From NCBI RefSeq assembly GCF_010993735.1, contig NZ_WQNI01000014.1, positions 88,395 through 152,394 on the forward strand: 64,000 bases of DNA, written 5' to 3'. The notes under the pieces were generated by a model. It saw only the letters and a program-made list of their open reading frames with translations, was not told the origin of the DNA and ran no database searches. This document shows positions 25,544 through 34,369 of the stretch, piece by piece. Source of the DNA: Chelativorans alearensis (lineage in GTDB: Bacteria; Pseudomonadota; Alphaproteobacteria; Rhizobiales; Rhizobiaceae). The position numbers were made by a program, and so were the translations under genes. Each line of letters opens with the position of its first letter. Positions within the stretch are counted from its first letter, which is position 1.

Positions 25544-26968
25544 ATGTCTGATTGCTGTGCGCCAAAGGCCAATGGCCGCTATGATCTCGCCGTGATCGGC
25601 GCCGGTTCCGCCGGCTTTTCGGCCGCGATCACGGCCGCTGAGCTGGGCGCGCAGGTCGCGCTCGTCGGCCACGGCACGATCGGCGGCACCTGCGTCAATG
25701 TCGGCTGCGTGCCGTCAAAGACGATGATCCGCGCCGCCGAGGCGCTGCACGGGGCACGCGCCGCGCATCGTTTCCCTGGCCTTGCCGGCGAGGCCAACGT
25801 GGTCGACTGGGCAGGTCTCATCGCGGCCAAGGACGATCTGGTCGCTTTCTTGCGGCAGAAGAAATATGTCGACCTGCTGCCCGAATATAACGGGATTGCC
25901 TATCTTGAGGGTCCTGCGCGCCTGAACGGACAGGGCGTATTCGTGAACGGCGCCGCGATCTCGGCCGGCAAGATCATCATAGCGACCGGCTCTTCGCCGG
26001 CACTGCCGGATATTCCCGGTATCGCGGACGTACCCTACCTCACCAGCACGACAGCACTCGAACTCAAAACACTGCCGCGCTCGCTGCTGGTGATCGGCGG
26101 TGGCTATATCGGCTGCGAACTGGCGCAGATGTTCGCACGTGCCGGGACGGAAGTGATGCTCGTAACCCGCCGTCGCCTGCTGCCGGAAGCCGAGCCGGAA
26201 GTCTCAGCGGCCCTGATCGGTTACCTCCGCGATGAAGGGATCACCACAGCGATGGGCCTCGCCTACCGCAGAATCGTGCAGACAGATTACGGAGTGGAGC
26301 TCACCGTGGCCGTCGATGGCGAGGAGCAGTTGATCGGTGCCGAACAGGTTCTCGTCACCACCGGGCGGTCGCCAAATACCAGTGACCTCGGCCTTGCCGA
26401 GGCAGGTGTCACTCTGGCCGGCAATGGTGGCATTGTGGTCGATGATCGGATGCGCACCTCGAAGCCTGGCGTCTACGCTGCCGGCGACGTCACCGGCCGC
26501 GACCAGTTCGTCTACATGGCGGCCTACGGTGCCAAGCTCGCGGCACAAAACGCCCTGAACGGCGACGGCCTCGTCTATGACAACGCGGCCATGCCCTGGG
26601 TGACCTTTACCGATCCGCAGGTCGCCGGCGTCGGTTTGACCGAGCAGGCTGCCAAGGCCGCAGGCTTTACGACCAAGACCTCGATCGTCTCGCTCGACCA
26701 GGTGCCGCGGGCGCTGGCAGCGCGCGACACGCGCGGGCTCATCAAGCTGGTCGCCGATGCCGGGACCGATCGTCTGCTTGGCGGCCAGATCCTGGCGCCC
26801 GAGGGCGCCGACAGCATCCAGACGGTGGTGCTGGCCATCAAGCACGGCATGACGACACGGGAGCTCGGCGAGACGATCTTTCCCTATCTCACCACGGTCG
26901 AAGGGCTGAAACTCGCCGCGCAGGGCTTTGGCAAGGACGTGGCGAAGCTGTCCTGCTGCGCCGGATAG
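25544..26968 (+). CDS. merA: Mercuric reductase MerA
   Basis: A 474-residue flavin disulfide oxidoreductase that reduces Hg(II) to volatile Hg(0) with NADPH. The FAD site is LAVIGAGSAGFSAAI, the active disulfide GGTCVNVGCVPSK, the NADPH site VIGGGYIGCELAQMF, and the C-terminal vicinal cysteines SCCAG. The N-terminal HMA domain seen in many MerA proteins is absent; only a short MSDCCAPK remains. I chose the ATG at 25544, with GAGGGAG just upstream. The gene follows merF by 10 bp and is the catalytic core of the resistance locus. Confidence 0.95.
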   Translation: MSDCCAPKANGRYDLAVIGAGSAGFSAAITAAELGAQVALVGHGTIGGTCVNVGCVPSKTMIRAAEALHGARAAHRFPGLAGEANVVDWAGLIAAKDDLVAFLRQKKYVDLLPEYNGIAYLEGPARLNGQGVFVNGAAISAGKIIIATGSSPALPDIPGIADVPYLTSTTALELKTLPRSLLVIGGGYIGCELAQMFARAGTEVMLVTRRRLLPEAEPEVSAALIGYLRDEGITTAMGLAYRRIVQTDYGVELTVAVDGEEQLIGAEQVLVTTGRSPNTSDLGLAEAGVTLAGNGGIVVDDRMRTSKPGVYAAGDVTGRDQFVYMAAYGAKLAAQNALNGDGLVYDNAAMPWVTFTDPQVAGVGLTEQAAKAAGFTTKTSIVSLDQVPRALAARDTRGLIKLVADAGTDRLLGGQILAPEGADSIQTVVLAIKHGMTTRELGETIFPYLTTVEGLKLAAQGFGKDVAKLSCCAG

Positions 26969-26977
26969 GAAGGAAAA

Positions 26978-27238
26978 ATGGAACCTTCGCACGGCTATGG
27001 TATCGCAGGGCTGCTGGTAGCCCATATCATGTGCTGCGGCGCACTGGTGCTTGCCGCGACCCGGGCGATCAGTTTTGCCGGCCTCGCCAGTTGGCTTGTC
27101 GGTGGCGGCTTCTTCTGGTTTGCCGGTACGGTCCTGGCCGTCATCGGAATCATTCTGTGGCGCCATAGTGCGCAATCGAGCGCCAGCGATGTTCGCCACG
27201 GTGCCGTCACGCATCCCCTCCATGGCCAGCATAAATAG
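26978..27238 (+). CDS. Small two-helix Cys-Cys membrane protein in the mer operon
   Basis: 86 residues with two hydrophobic segments and a vicinal cysteine pair in the first (LLVAHIMCCGALVLAATRAI), then a polar tail rich in histidine (RHGAVTHPLHGQHK). The layout resembles MerE/MerF-type small transporters, but the sequence is not a clear match to either. It follows merA by 9 bp with AGGAAGG before the ATG, so it is co-transcribed with it. A mercury or organomercurial uptake role is likely by analogy only; the His-rich tail could be a metal-handover site. Confidence 0.7.
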   Translation: MEPSHGYGIAGLLVAHIMCCGALVLAATRAISFAGLASWLVGGGFFWFAGTVLAVIGIILWRHSAQSSASDVRHGAVTHPLHGQHK

Positions 27239-27315
27239 GCTTTCGCCAGAACCGGTGGCAGCTTTCATGAACAGAAGGCAGTCCAGCAGTTGCAACGGGC
27301 TGAAAGGGCAAAACC

Positions 27316-28671
27316 ATGAGCAATACCAGAAGTTTCGATTTGATCGTGATCGGCGGTGGGACGGGCGGAAACGGTGTCGCCCGGATGGCTGCCAAGGCTG
27401 GCTGGTCGGTCGCCAGCATCGACAGCCTGCCCTTCGGCGGCACCTGCGCGTTGCGGGGCTGCGACCCGAAAAAGATGTTGATCGCCGTGACCGAGGGGGT
27501 CGAATGGGCCCGCAGCCTCGCCGGCAAGGGGCTGGAATCCCAGACCGCCGTCAACTGGCCGGACATGATCACCTTCAAGCGCACATTCACCGATGCGATG
27601 CCCGGCCGCATCGAGGGCGGGTTTGAGAAGGCCGGCATTACCGTGTTGCACGGCGAGGCGCGCTTCACCGGGCGCGACAGGATCGAGGTGAATGGCGAAA
27701 CCCTGTCGGCACGGCACTTTCATATCGCCACCGGCGCCCGGCCAATGACGCTGAACATCCCCGGCGAGGAATTGCTGGCGACCAGCACCGATTTCCTCGC
27801 GTTGCCGGAACGGCCCGACAGGGTGGTGTTCGTTGGCGGCGGATTCATCGCGATGGAATTCGCCCATATCGCAAAGCGTGCGGGCGCGCGCGAAGTGACG
27901 GTTCTGGAAATGATGGAGCGGCCGCTGGGGAATTTCGATCCGGACCTGGTCGCGATTCTGTCCGAAGCCACAGCCGATCTCGGCATCGATCTGCGCACGG
28001 AGGCCAAGGTTCTGAAGATCGAGAAGAATGGCACAGGTTTCGCGGTCACCTACGAGACGCCGACAGCCGTTGAGACTGTCGGCTGCGATCTGGTGGTTCA
28101 CGCAACCGGTCGCGTGCCCCATATCGACCATCTCAATCTCGAAGCGGCGGGCGTTGAGTATAGCCGCAAGGGCATCAAGGTCAGCCGCTTCATGCGGACC
28201 ACCAACCCCGCCATCTTCGCCGCGGGCGATTGTGCGGACAGCGGCCCGAACCTGACTCCCGTCTCAGCCAATGAAGGCCGGATCGCCGGCAAGAACCTGC
28301 TTGCCGGCAAGGATGAGCGGGAGGTGAAGTATCCGCCGATCCCAAGCGTCGTCTTCACGCTGCCGCAGATAGCCTCTGTCGGTCTTTTCGAAGCCGCAGC
28401 ACGCGACAGGGGATTGGATTTCGACACCCATTTCGACAAGACGGCGGGCTGGTACTCGTCACTGCGCGTCGGCGCCAGGCACACCGCCTACAAGGTTCTG
28501 GTCGAAAAGGGGACCGGAAAGATCCTGGGCGCGCACCTCATCGGCCCCGGTGCCGAGGAACAGATCAACCTTTTCGCAATGGCGATGACCGCAGGTCTGA
28601 CCGCGAACAAGATCAAGGGACTCATCTTCGCCTACCCCAGCTTTGCATCCGACATCAGTTCGATGGTCTAG
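27316..28671 (+). CDS. Flavin disulfide oxidoreductase related to glutathione/dihydrolipoyl reductases
   Basis: 451 residues. FAD site LIVIGGGTGGNGVARMA, redox disulfide GGTCALRGCDPKK, NAD(P) site VVFVGGGFIAMEFAHIA, second FAD site FAAGDCADSG. The C-terminal dimer domain ends FAYPSFASDISSMV, so the His-Glu proton relay of classical glutathione reductase (HPT..E) is not present and the natural partner may be a different disulfide. It lies just after the mer operon and before a merA fragment. It may supply reduced thiols during mercury stress, or be a MerA-like metal reductase without the C-terminal cysteine pair. Confidence 0.85.
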   Translation: MSNTRSFDLIVIGGGTGGNGVARMAAKAGWSVASIDSLPFGGTCALRGCDPKKMLIAVTEGVEWARSLAGKGLESQTAVNWPDMITFKRTFTDAMPGRIEGGFEKAGITVLHGEARFTGRDRIEVNGETLSARHFHIATGARPMTLNIPGEELLATSTDFLALPERPDRVVFVGGGFIAMEFAHIAKRAGAREVTVLEMMERPLGNFDPDLVAILSEATADLGIDLRTEAKVLKIEKNGTGFAVTYETPTAVETVGCDLVVHATGRVPHIDHLNLEAAGVEYSRKGIKVSRFMRTTNPAIFAAGDCADSGPNLTPVSANEGRIAGKNLLAGKDEREVKYPPIPSVVFTLPQIASVGLFEAAARDRGLDFDTHFDKTAGWYSSLRVGARHTAYKVLVEKGTGKILGAHLIGPGAEEQINLFAMAMTAGLTANKIKGLIFAYPSFASDISSMV

Positions 28672-28680
28672 GAAGATTGG

Positions 28681-28959
28681 ATGGGCACTGGCGGACCAAT
28701 ACCAAGGACCCGGCATATGCGCCATAATCGACGTTTTGACGTTGTCGCCCAGGACGCCAGCAAGCTGCTCGGGGCCAATATTTTGGTCGCCAAGGCCGGA
28801 GAGATCATTCAGGAAGCGACGCTCGCCACCTGCTTCGGGCTCGGAGTTTACGATCTCGTCGAGACCTTCCATCCCCATCTGACAAAGGCCGCGGAATTGA
28901 GACCCGCCGTCATCACCTTCACAAAGGACGTCAAGCAGCTCTCGTGCTGCGCGACGTAG
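28681..28959 (+). pseudogene. Orphan C-terminal segment of a second mercuric reductase
   Basis: From about 28740 the frame reads KLLGANILVAKAGEIIQEAT and ends VKQLSCCAT, matching the dimerisation domain and vicinal-cysteine tail of MerA (compare RLLGGQILAPEGADSIQTVV ... SCCAG in the intact gene). The first 20 residues are unrelated. No FAD or NADPH domain precedes it. It is diverged from the intact merA, so it comes from another merA rather than recent duplication. The frame is open and has an ATG, so it might be made as a 92-residue Cys-Cys peptide, but a relic is more likely. Confidence 0.75.
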
Positions 28960-28967
28960 CGAATGTT

Positions 28968-29798
28968 ATGAATGATCTAAATCCCGTCGATTGCGTGCAT
29001 CCGCTCAAAACGCTCGACGCAACCGGATTCAGGGTTCACGAAACCGCTTATTGCGCGGCCGCCTTCATCTCGGCGGAGTCGCTGCCGTGGGCACGGATTT
29101 GCCTCACGCTCGAGGGAGGCTACGAGGCGGATTGGGGCCACACACGGCTCACCTGTGGTCCGGCGTCCCTTATGTTCCAGCCGCCCGCAGAGATTTATGG
29201 CGCCCGCGTCTCGGACGCCGGCAGTCTTTGCCTGACAGTCGATATCGATCCAACTGTCGTTGGGGTCGCCGCCGACACCCTGGACTTCGAACGCTTGAAT
29301 GCTACGCGCCGACTACCGCCCCATTGGCTTGCCTTCCAACTGCGGAGCGAACTGGCGTTGGAAGACGATCTGTCTTCCACATCCATAGCAAACACCCTGT
29401 TCGATCTGCTTGGCGAGCTTGGCGGTCGGCCGGGCCTTGAAGTGCGTGATGCCCCACCGTCATGGCTAGCGCGCGTCCAGGAGCAGATCCACGACGAATT
29501 TCGCCGCCATCACACGCTCGAGAGCCTGGCGCGGACGGCCGGCGTCCACCACGTGCATCTCGCCCGCGAGTTCCGCCGACGCTTCGGCTGTACGGTCGGC
29601 CACTATATCCGCCAGCGGCGGATCGAGTTCGGCTGCCATCGGCTGACGGCTTCGCAGGATTTGCTCTCCGAAATCGCGCTCGACGCCGGCTTTGCGGATC
29701 AGAGCCACTTCACCAACACGTTTCGGCGGCTGGTCGGCATGTCGCCGGGTGCCTTCCGCGCTCGCTATTTTGCTCCTCCGCGGCAATTGGCTGCTTAA
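28968..29798 (+). CDS. AraC-family transcriptional regulator
   Basis: 276 residues. The C-terminal third has the double helix-turn-helix of AraC/XylS proteins: TLESLARTAGVHHVHLAREF and SEIALDAGFADQSHFTNTFR, ending RLVGMSPGAFRARY. The N-terminal domain is cupin-like and should sense a ligand. The frame is open upstream to 28944, overlapping the merA fragment, but I prefer the ATG at 28968. It lies between the merA fragment and merB, so it may control organomercurial resistance, which would be unusual since MerR normally does so. It could also be a passenger. Confidence 0.88.
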   Translation: MNDLNPVDCVHPLKTLDATGFRVHETAYCAAAFISAESLPWARICLTLEGGYEADWGHTRLTCGPASLMFQPPAEIYGARVSDAGSLCLTVDIDPTVVGVAADTLDFERLNATRRLPPHWLAFQLRSELALEDDLSSTSIANTLFDLLGELGGRPGLEVRDAPPSWLARVQEQIHDEFRRHHTLESLARTAGVHHVHLAREFRRRFGCTVGHYIRQRRIEFGCHRLTASQDLLSEIALDAGFADQSHFTNTFRRLVGMSPGAFRARYFAPPRQLAA

Positions 29799-29891
29799 GC
29801 GCTAATCCGCTTCAAGACGGACGCTTCCGTTTGCAGTGAGATGCCGCTGGATGACGACCCGCCGGTCGTTCCGAAAAGGAGACATGTCACC

Positions 29892-30587
29892 ATGACACGC
29901 AACGACAAAACGCTTCATGACGATTTGTGGGAGTTGGCAGCGCAATCGCTCCCAGTGTTCTCGCTCACCGAACAGCACGCCGGCATTGTTCTCCTTCGAG
30001 AGCTGGCGAAAGGCGAAGCCGTGACCTGCTCTCGGCTGGCGCAGGCGCTCGGCACGACCTTCGGTGCGGCGGAAGCCCTCATGAGGGACTCCGCTCTGCA
30101 CCCCCTCATCCACACAGACAAGGGAGATCGGATCGTCGGATTCTGGGGGCTCTCGGTAGTGCCGACGCCCCACCAGATCACAGTGAAGGGACGCAAGCTC
30201 TGGACGTGGTGTGCGTATGACAGCCTGTTCATCCCGGAACTCCTCGGCGAGACCGCCGAGATCGAGTCGCGCGATCCCGAATCGAACGAACCGATGCGTC
30301 TCACCGTGTCGCCCGAAGGTATCATCTCCACGGAGCCGGCCGACATCGTTGTGTCCATGGGACGTCCCGACACGTGGGATCAATCATCGGCGGCGCGCCT
30401 CATGGCAACTTCCTGCCATTACATTTTCTTCTTCGTCTCGCGCGCCTCCGGCGAGCGCTGGCAGGCGAAGCACACGGAACCCGCGACCATCCTGCTCTCG
30501 CTCGACGCAGCCTTCGATATCGGCAAGCGGTCCAATGCGCATCTGTTCCAGGCCGAGCTGACTCGGCGGCGAAAAGCGATGGCGTAA
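29892..30587 (+). CDS. merB: Organomercurial lyase MerB
   Basis: A 231-residue enzyme that breaks carbon-mercury bonds and gives Hg(II) to MerA. The catalytic residues of the family are present: Cys107 and Asp110 in TWCAYDSLFIPELLG, and Cys175 in MATSCHYIFFFVS. The ATG at 29892 is preceded by AAAGGAG. The N-terminus has the usual winged-helix-like segment (LLRELAKGEAVTCSRLAQAL). With merA this makes the locus broad-spectrum. It is separated from the main mer operon by the second reductase, the merA fragment and the AraC gene, and may have its own promoter. Confidence 0.95.
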   Translation: MTRNDKTLHDDLWELAAQSLPVFSLTEQHAGIVLLRELAKGEAVTCSRLAQALGTTFGAAEALMRDSALHPLIHTDKGDRIVGFWGLSVVPTPHQITVKGRKLWTWCAYDSLFIPELLGETAEIESRDPESNEPMRLTVSPEGIISTEPADIVVSMGRPDTWDQSSAARLMATSCHYIFFFVSRASGERWQAKHTEPATILLSLDAAFDIGKRSNAHLFQAELTRRRKAMA

Positions 30588-30677
30588 GTGTCGGCGCCAT
30601 CCGGATCGGTCCTCGCCGAGATGGATGCGTGTCAGTGATGGAGCTGCCGGCCCTCATTGAGATGACGGAGGATAACC

Positions 30678-31073
30678 ATGAATACTGCCAAAACCGGTCA
30701 GTTGCCGAAGCCGTCAGCCGTGGACTGGGCGCGAAGCCCGATCAGCATCGCGATCTGGTGGGTGATCCCAATCGCCGCCGGCGTGCTGACCGATTTCTTG
30801 CCGCTTTCGCGGCCGGCGACGGCGCTGGTTTGGGCCGCGGCGCTGGCGTGGATGGGGCTTGGCTGCGTGCTCAATGTCCGGCGCTGCCGCCGCCGGCACT
30901 GCTATTTCTCGGGCCCGGTCCTGCTGGCGGGGGCGATCGTCGTTGCCGTCCACGGTTGGGGTTTGGTTCCGCTCGGCCCGAACGGATTGAGCCTGACCCT
31001 TTGGACCATCTTCGGGCTCGTGGCGCTTTCCTTCCTGCCTGAACTGGTCTGGGGACGGTATTCGCAGCGATGA
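30678..31073 (+). CDS. Four-helix membrane protein downstream of merB
   Basis: 131 residues with four hydrophobic segments and a cysteine/arginine-rich loop in the middle, VLNVRRCRRRHCYFSGPVLL. The CxxxxC spacing plus His and the conserved-looking FSGP suggest a metal- or thiol-related membrane protein, but I cannot name a family. It starts 90 bp after merB, with a GAGGATAACC-type site before the ATG. By context it may help organomercurial or Hg(II) entry. The C-terminus is ELVWGRYSQR. Confidence 0.65.
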   Translation: MNTAKTGQLPKPSAVDWARSPISIAIWWVIPIAAGVLTDFLPLSRPATALVWAAALAWMGLGCVLNVRRCRRRHCYFSGPVLLAGAIVVAVHGWGLVPLGPNGLSLTLWTIFGLVALSFLPELVWGRYSQR

Positions 31074-31155
31074 TCCGCAGGCGACTTCCTCCGAAACGGC
31101 GGGAAATCATCGGGCCACGTCAATCCTGCAGGAATCTTCGAAGGACAAGGGTATC

Positions 31156-31186
31156 TTGACCCTGTAGCGGCTACTGGCGGTACCAT
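31156..31186 (+). promoter_or_regulatory. MerR-type promoter before a broken membrane-protein gene
   Basis: -35 TTGACC (31156-31161) and -10 TACCAT (31181-31186) with a 19-bp spacer. Dyad CCtGTAG-cgg-CTACtGG at 31161-31177. It has the same architecture as the two mer promoters above, with a different dyad centre. Confidence 0.75.
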
Positions 31187-31222
31187 CCGGCCCCCAAAAG
31201 TAACAGGGGCTAGGGCCACGAT

Positions 31223-31718
31223 GTGACCCATGTGGCGACATCAAGTCCAGAACAAATGGGAAGGCGTTTCTGGCTTGTCTATCTGTCGTCGTCGGCAATT
31301 CTCCATGCGTTTTGGGGGAGATTGCCCATTCGCCGCTTTACACTCTCTGGCGCTCAGGATCGCCTCTGCAGATTGTTTCGGATATCGCCCAATGCACGTT
31401 GGGCGACATCGCCATTGCCGGAGCAGCCATTCTCGCGGGATGGTGGCTTGCAAGAAGGCCCTTCTGGCCATTTACGCCCGTTTCGCCTTTGTGGTCGCGA
31501 CCGTTCTGACCGGATTTCTCCTGACTGTGGTGATCGAATGGGTTTCCATTCATGTGTTGGCGCGTTGGAGCTACGACGCAAGAATGCCGGTACTGCCATA
31601 TGTTAATGTCGGGATTTCTCCGCTGCTGCAGTGGCTGATCGTTCCAATTGTGTCCCTTTGGCTGGCGTTTCGCGCGGAGCTGCCGGGCAGCAGGCCGATA
31701 GGGCCGGCCAATCGCTGA
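31223..31718 (+). pseudogene. Hydrophobic membrane protein, two frameshifts
   Basis: Three frames join to one protein: MTHVATSSPEQMGRRFWLVY (first), GEIAHSPLYTLWRSGSPLQI and DIAIAGAAILAGWWLARR (second), then AIYARFAFVVATVLTGFLLT and MPVLPYVNVGISPLLQWLIV (third). The shifts fall at a run of G near 31312 and near 31450. It would have about four membrane helices. I recognise no family. It follows a MerR-type promoter, so it was probably a metal-induced membrane protein. Confidence 0.6.
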
Positions 31719-31961
31719 CACTTTCGCTCGTCTCGTCCTCAAGCTGGTCTCCGGCGTGGTTCGCGGCGCCGGATGCCCGGGGCTCTTCAATCCGATGGCG
31801 CAGAAATCTATTCACAGCAATCCCGGCGACAATCGCCATGGCCACGGCCAAGAGGATGTTCATGCTGCCGAACCATCCGATAAGACCGCCCAGGCCCGCG
31901 AAGAGGAGAGCCGGAGCGCGATTATTGCTGTTGTGATGCCGGCAAGCGGTTTGTCGCTCAT
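31603..31961 (-). pseudogene. Small membrane protein, frameshifted
   Basis: A good start (AGGAGG before the ATG at 31961) gives MSDKPLAGITTAI. The continuation PALLFAGLGGLIGWFGSMNI and LLAVAMAIVAGIAVNRFLRH is in another frame, with the shift near 31918. Two membrane helices and a polar tail. It converges on and partly overlaps the broken plus-strand gene at 31223. No family recognised. Confidence 0.45.
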
Positions 31962-32116
31962 TGCAGCCTCCTGCATCCGACTTGTGTTAAGCATACGCCC
32001 GGTAGCAACTACAGACTCAATACTGCATGAGGCGCCCTCATCGCAGGATGGCTGCGCGTCCCAGGAGATAGAGTGGTTTCCCTGCGGTAGTCACAAGGTT
32101 GTGATCTCCATTGCCA

Positions 32117-32147
32117 TTGACCATGTAGCGCCTACAGGGCGCAGGCT
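32117..32147 (+). promoter_or_regulatory. MerR-type promoter before a truncated hydrolase
   Basis: -35 TTGACC (32117-32122), perfect dyad TGTAG-CGC-CTACA (32124-32136) and a weak -10-like CAGGCT (32142-32147) at 19-bp spacing. It matches the design of the site at 31156 (outer CC..GG also conserved). Confidence 0.65.
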
Positions 32148-32206
32148 TTGGTCAATGGGGAAACTCCTCTGCCGCCGCGGTCGATCGTTGAGGAACGCGG
32201 CGATGG

Positions 32207-32686
32207 CATGGACATCATGAAGCAGTACGCGTCCTATTTGACTCCATCCGCACCGCTGTGGCTGCGCCGCCTATGGTGCATCGCCGGCCTCGCTTGGCTA
32301 ACGGTGATTATCGGGAGCCTGCCGGTTCAGGTATCGCAACCGAATGGCACGCTGCTCAAGGCGGAGATTGTGCGGATGACAGCCTGTGCCGCGTGTCGCT
32401 CGCATCCGGCGATTGGCCGACAGGATTTCCTGGAACAGGTGCAAATCAGCCGCATCACCTATGCAAGCGACGACTCTCTGTCGGCGGGTTCCTCATAGAA
32501 CCGCTCGCTCCGGGAAAATACCCGGCCATTATCTACAATCGCGGCGGCTATGGTGAGTTCGGCGCGCTGGCACCCGACGTGAGGCTGCTGCAATTGGCCG
32601 ATCTGGCCGCTGAAGGCTACGTCGTCGTGGCGAGCCAGTATCGGGGTACGACGTGGCTGCAGACACAACATTGTGTGCAGATATGA
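32207..32686 (+). pseudogene. Alpha/beta hydrolase (S9-peptidase-like) N-terminal fragment, frameshifted
   Basis: The first frame starts MDIMKQYASYLTPSAP and has a membrane helix (LWCIAGLAWLTVIIGSLPV), then runs to QISRITYASDDSLSAG. After a one-base shift near 32485 it continues GGFLIEPLAPGKYPAIIYNR and YVVVASQYRG, typical of the start of a prolyl-oligopeptidase/dienelactone-type hydrolase domain. It stops soon after with unrelated residues, so the catalytic serine part is missing. It lies downstream of a MerR-type promoter. Confidence 0.65.
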
Positions 32687-32729
32687 ATTTCCAGAGGCGG
32701 GCCCGATGCTACTATATGGCTAGGCTTCC

Positions 32730-33704
32730 ATGGAGATCGCCATCTCAGGGATTCATCGATTGTTATTTTCGCATGCACCACCTGTCCGTCCGTCGGAGAT
32801 CATGCCGCGCGACGTCTACCTCAATCGTCGCGACCTGATCCTCGGAGCGACCGCTGCGGGGCTTTCCGCCGCCATGGCGCCACGGCGCGCGGAGGCGGCG
32901 CAGCTTGAAGCCTCGCCCAGTCCGTTGTCGACCGACGAGGAGCCGACCGCGCTCGAACACATCACGAACTACAACAACTACTACGAGTTCGGCACCGGCA
33001 AGGAAGACCCGGCGAAAAACGCCCACACCCTCACCACGAAGCCGTGGACTGTGAAGGTGGACGGCCTCGTTTCGCGCCCGGCGGAGTTCGACCTGAACGA
33101 CCTCCTGAAGCCGGTGACGCTGGAAGAGCGCGTCTACAGGCTGCGTTGTGTCGAGGGATGGTCCATGGTCATCCCGTGGGTCGGTTTCCCGCTGTCGGAA
33201 GTGCTCAACCGGGTGGAGCCCCTGGGCAGCGCCAAGTTCGTGGCGTTTGAAACTGTCTTGAGGCCGGAGGAAATGCCGGGCGTGGGGGGATTCTTCCCTG
33301 TGCTCGACTGGCCCTATGTGGAAGGCTTAAGGCTCGACGAGGCCATGCATCCCCTCGCCATCCTGGCGGTCGGCCTTTACGGGGAGACGCTGCCTAACCA
33401 GAACGGCGCGCCGATCCGGCTCGTCGTGCCGTGGAAATACGGCTTCAAGAGCATCAAGTCCATCGTCAGGATCACGCTCATGGAGGCGCAGCCGCCGACC
33501 TCGTGGAACAAGCAGAACCCGCGCGAATACGGCTTCTACTCGAACGTCAATCCGGAGGTGGACCATCCTCGCTGGAGCCAGGCGACGGAATTGCCGATCG
33601 GCCAAGGCCTCTTCGCCAAGCGCAAGCCGACGTTGATGTTCAACGGCTATGGAGAGCAGGTGGCCCAGCTCTATGCCGGCATGGATCTCACCAAGTTCTA
33701 CTGA
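32730..33704 (+). CDS. msrP: Periplasmic methionine-sulfoxide reductase catalytic subunit MsrP
   Basis: A 324-residue molybdopterin enzyme that repairs oxidised methionines in periplasmic proteins. The twin-arginine export region is [19 protein letters not shown], followed by the family segments [20 protein letters not shown], the molybdenum-ligand cysteine in [17 protein letters not shown] and [16 protein letters not shown]. The start is uncertain: upstream residues [18 protein letters not shown] fit the family, so the true start is at 32730 or at a TTG at 32760 rather than the ATG at 32802. Its stop overlaps the msrQ start (TGATG). MsrPQ is often induced by hypochlorite or metal stress. Confidence 0.93.
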   Translation: MEIAISGIHRLLFSHAPPVRPSEIMPRDVYLNRRDLILGATAAGLSAAMAPRRAEAAQLEASPSPLSTDEEPTALEHITNYNNYYEFGTGKEDPAKNAHTLTTKPWTVKVDGLVSRPAEFDLNDLLKPVTLEERVYRLRCVEGWSMVIPWVGFPLSEVLNRVEPLGSAKFVAFETVLRPEEMPGVGGFFPVLDWPYVEGLRLDEAMHPLAILAVGLYGETLPNQNGAPIRLVVPWKYGFKSIKSIVRITLMEAQPPTSWNKQNPREYGFYSNVNPEVDHPRWSQATELPIGQGLFAKRKPTLMFNGYGEQVAQLYAGMDLTKFY

Positions 33705-34351
33705 TGCTTCACAGGACCGATGTCGCCAAGAAACTGAGGCCGTCTCCGGCGGTACGGTTCCGGCTGCTGCGCGCCGCCCTCTACTGGGTCGGGTTCGCTC
33801 CGGCCGTATGGGTCTTCTATCTGGGCTTCACCAACCAGCTCGGCGCAAATCCGGTCAGGACGCTGGAACAGGAACTCGGCATCTGGACGCTGCGCTTCCT
33901 GATCGCCACGCTGACGGTGACGCCGCTGCGCAATCTCACGGGCATCAGCCTTCTGCGCTACCGGCGCACGCTCGGGCTGCTGACCTTTTACTATGCGCTT
34001 CTGCATTTCGCGACATACATGTTGATCGACTACCGGCTCGATCTGCAGGCGATCACGGCCGATATCGTCAAGCGCCCCTACATCACCTTCGGCATGCTGG
34101 CCCTGGCCATCCTAGTGCCGCTTGCCGTCACCTCGAACGACCGGATGGTGCGGCGCCTGGGAAGCACCTGGACGAAGCTTCACCGCTGGGTCTACCTGGC
34201 GGCTACGGCCGCCGCCGTGCACTATCTGCTGGTGGTGAAATCCTGGCCTTTGGAGCCGATCGTTTATTTCGCGATCATCGCCGTGCTTCTTGCCTATCGG
34301 CTCGGAAAGCACTTGCGCCGCCGCAGACGCAGGAGGCCTGCTGCGGCGTGA
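33704..34351 (+). CDS. msrQ: Heme-binding membrane subunit MsrQ
   Basis: A 215-residue inner-membrane protein with about six helices that feeds electrons from the respiratory chain or flavin reductase to MsrP. Family features: the histidine in FYYALLHFATYMLIDY and KLHRWVYLAATAAAVHYLLV, which supplies heme ligands, and RYRRTLGLLTF. It overlaps the msrP stop codon by one base pair in a TGATG junction, which indicates coupled translation. The tail is a run of arginines. Confidence 0.93.
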   Translation: MLHRTDVAKKLRPSPAVRFRLLRAALYWVGFAPAVWVFYLGFTNQLGANPVRTLEQELGIWTLRFLIATLTVTPLRNLTGISLLRYRRTLGLLTFYYALLHFATYMLIDYRLDLQAITADIVKRPYITFGMLALAILVPLAVTSNDRMVRRLGSTWTKLHRWVYLAATAAAVHYLLVVKSWPLEPIVYFAIIAVLLAYRLGKHLRRRRRRRPAAA

Positions 34352-34369
34352 AGCAAGCTAAGAGGACAT

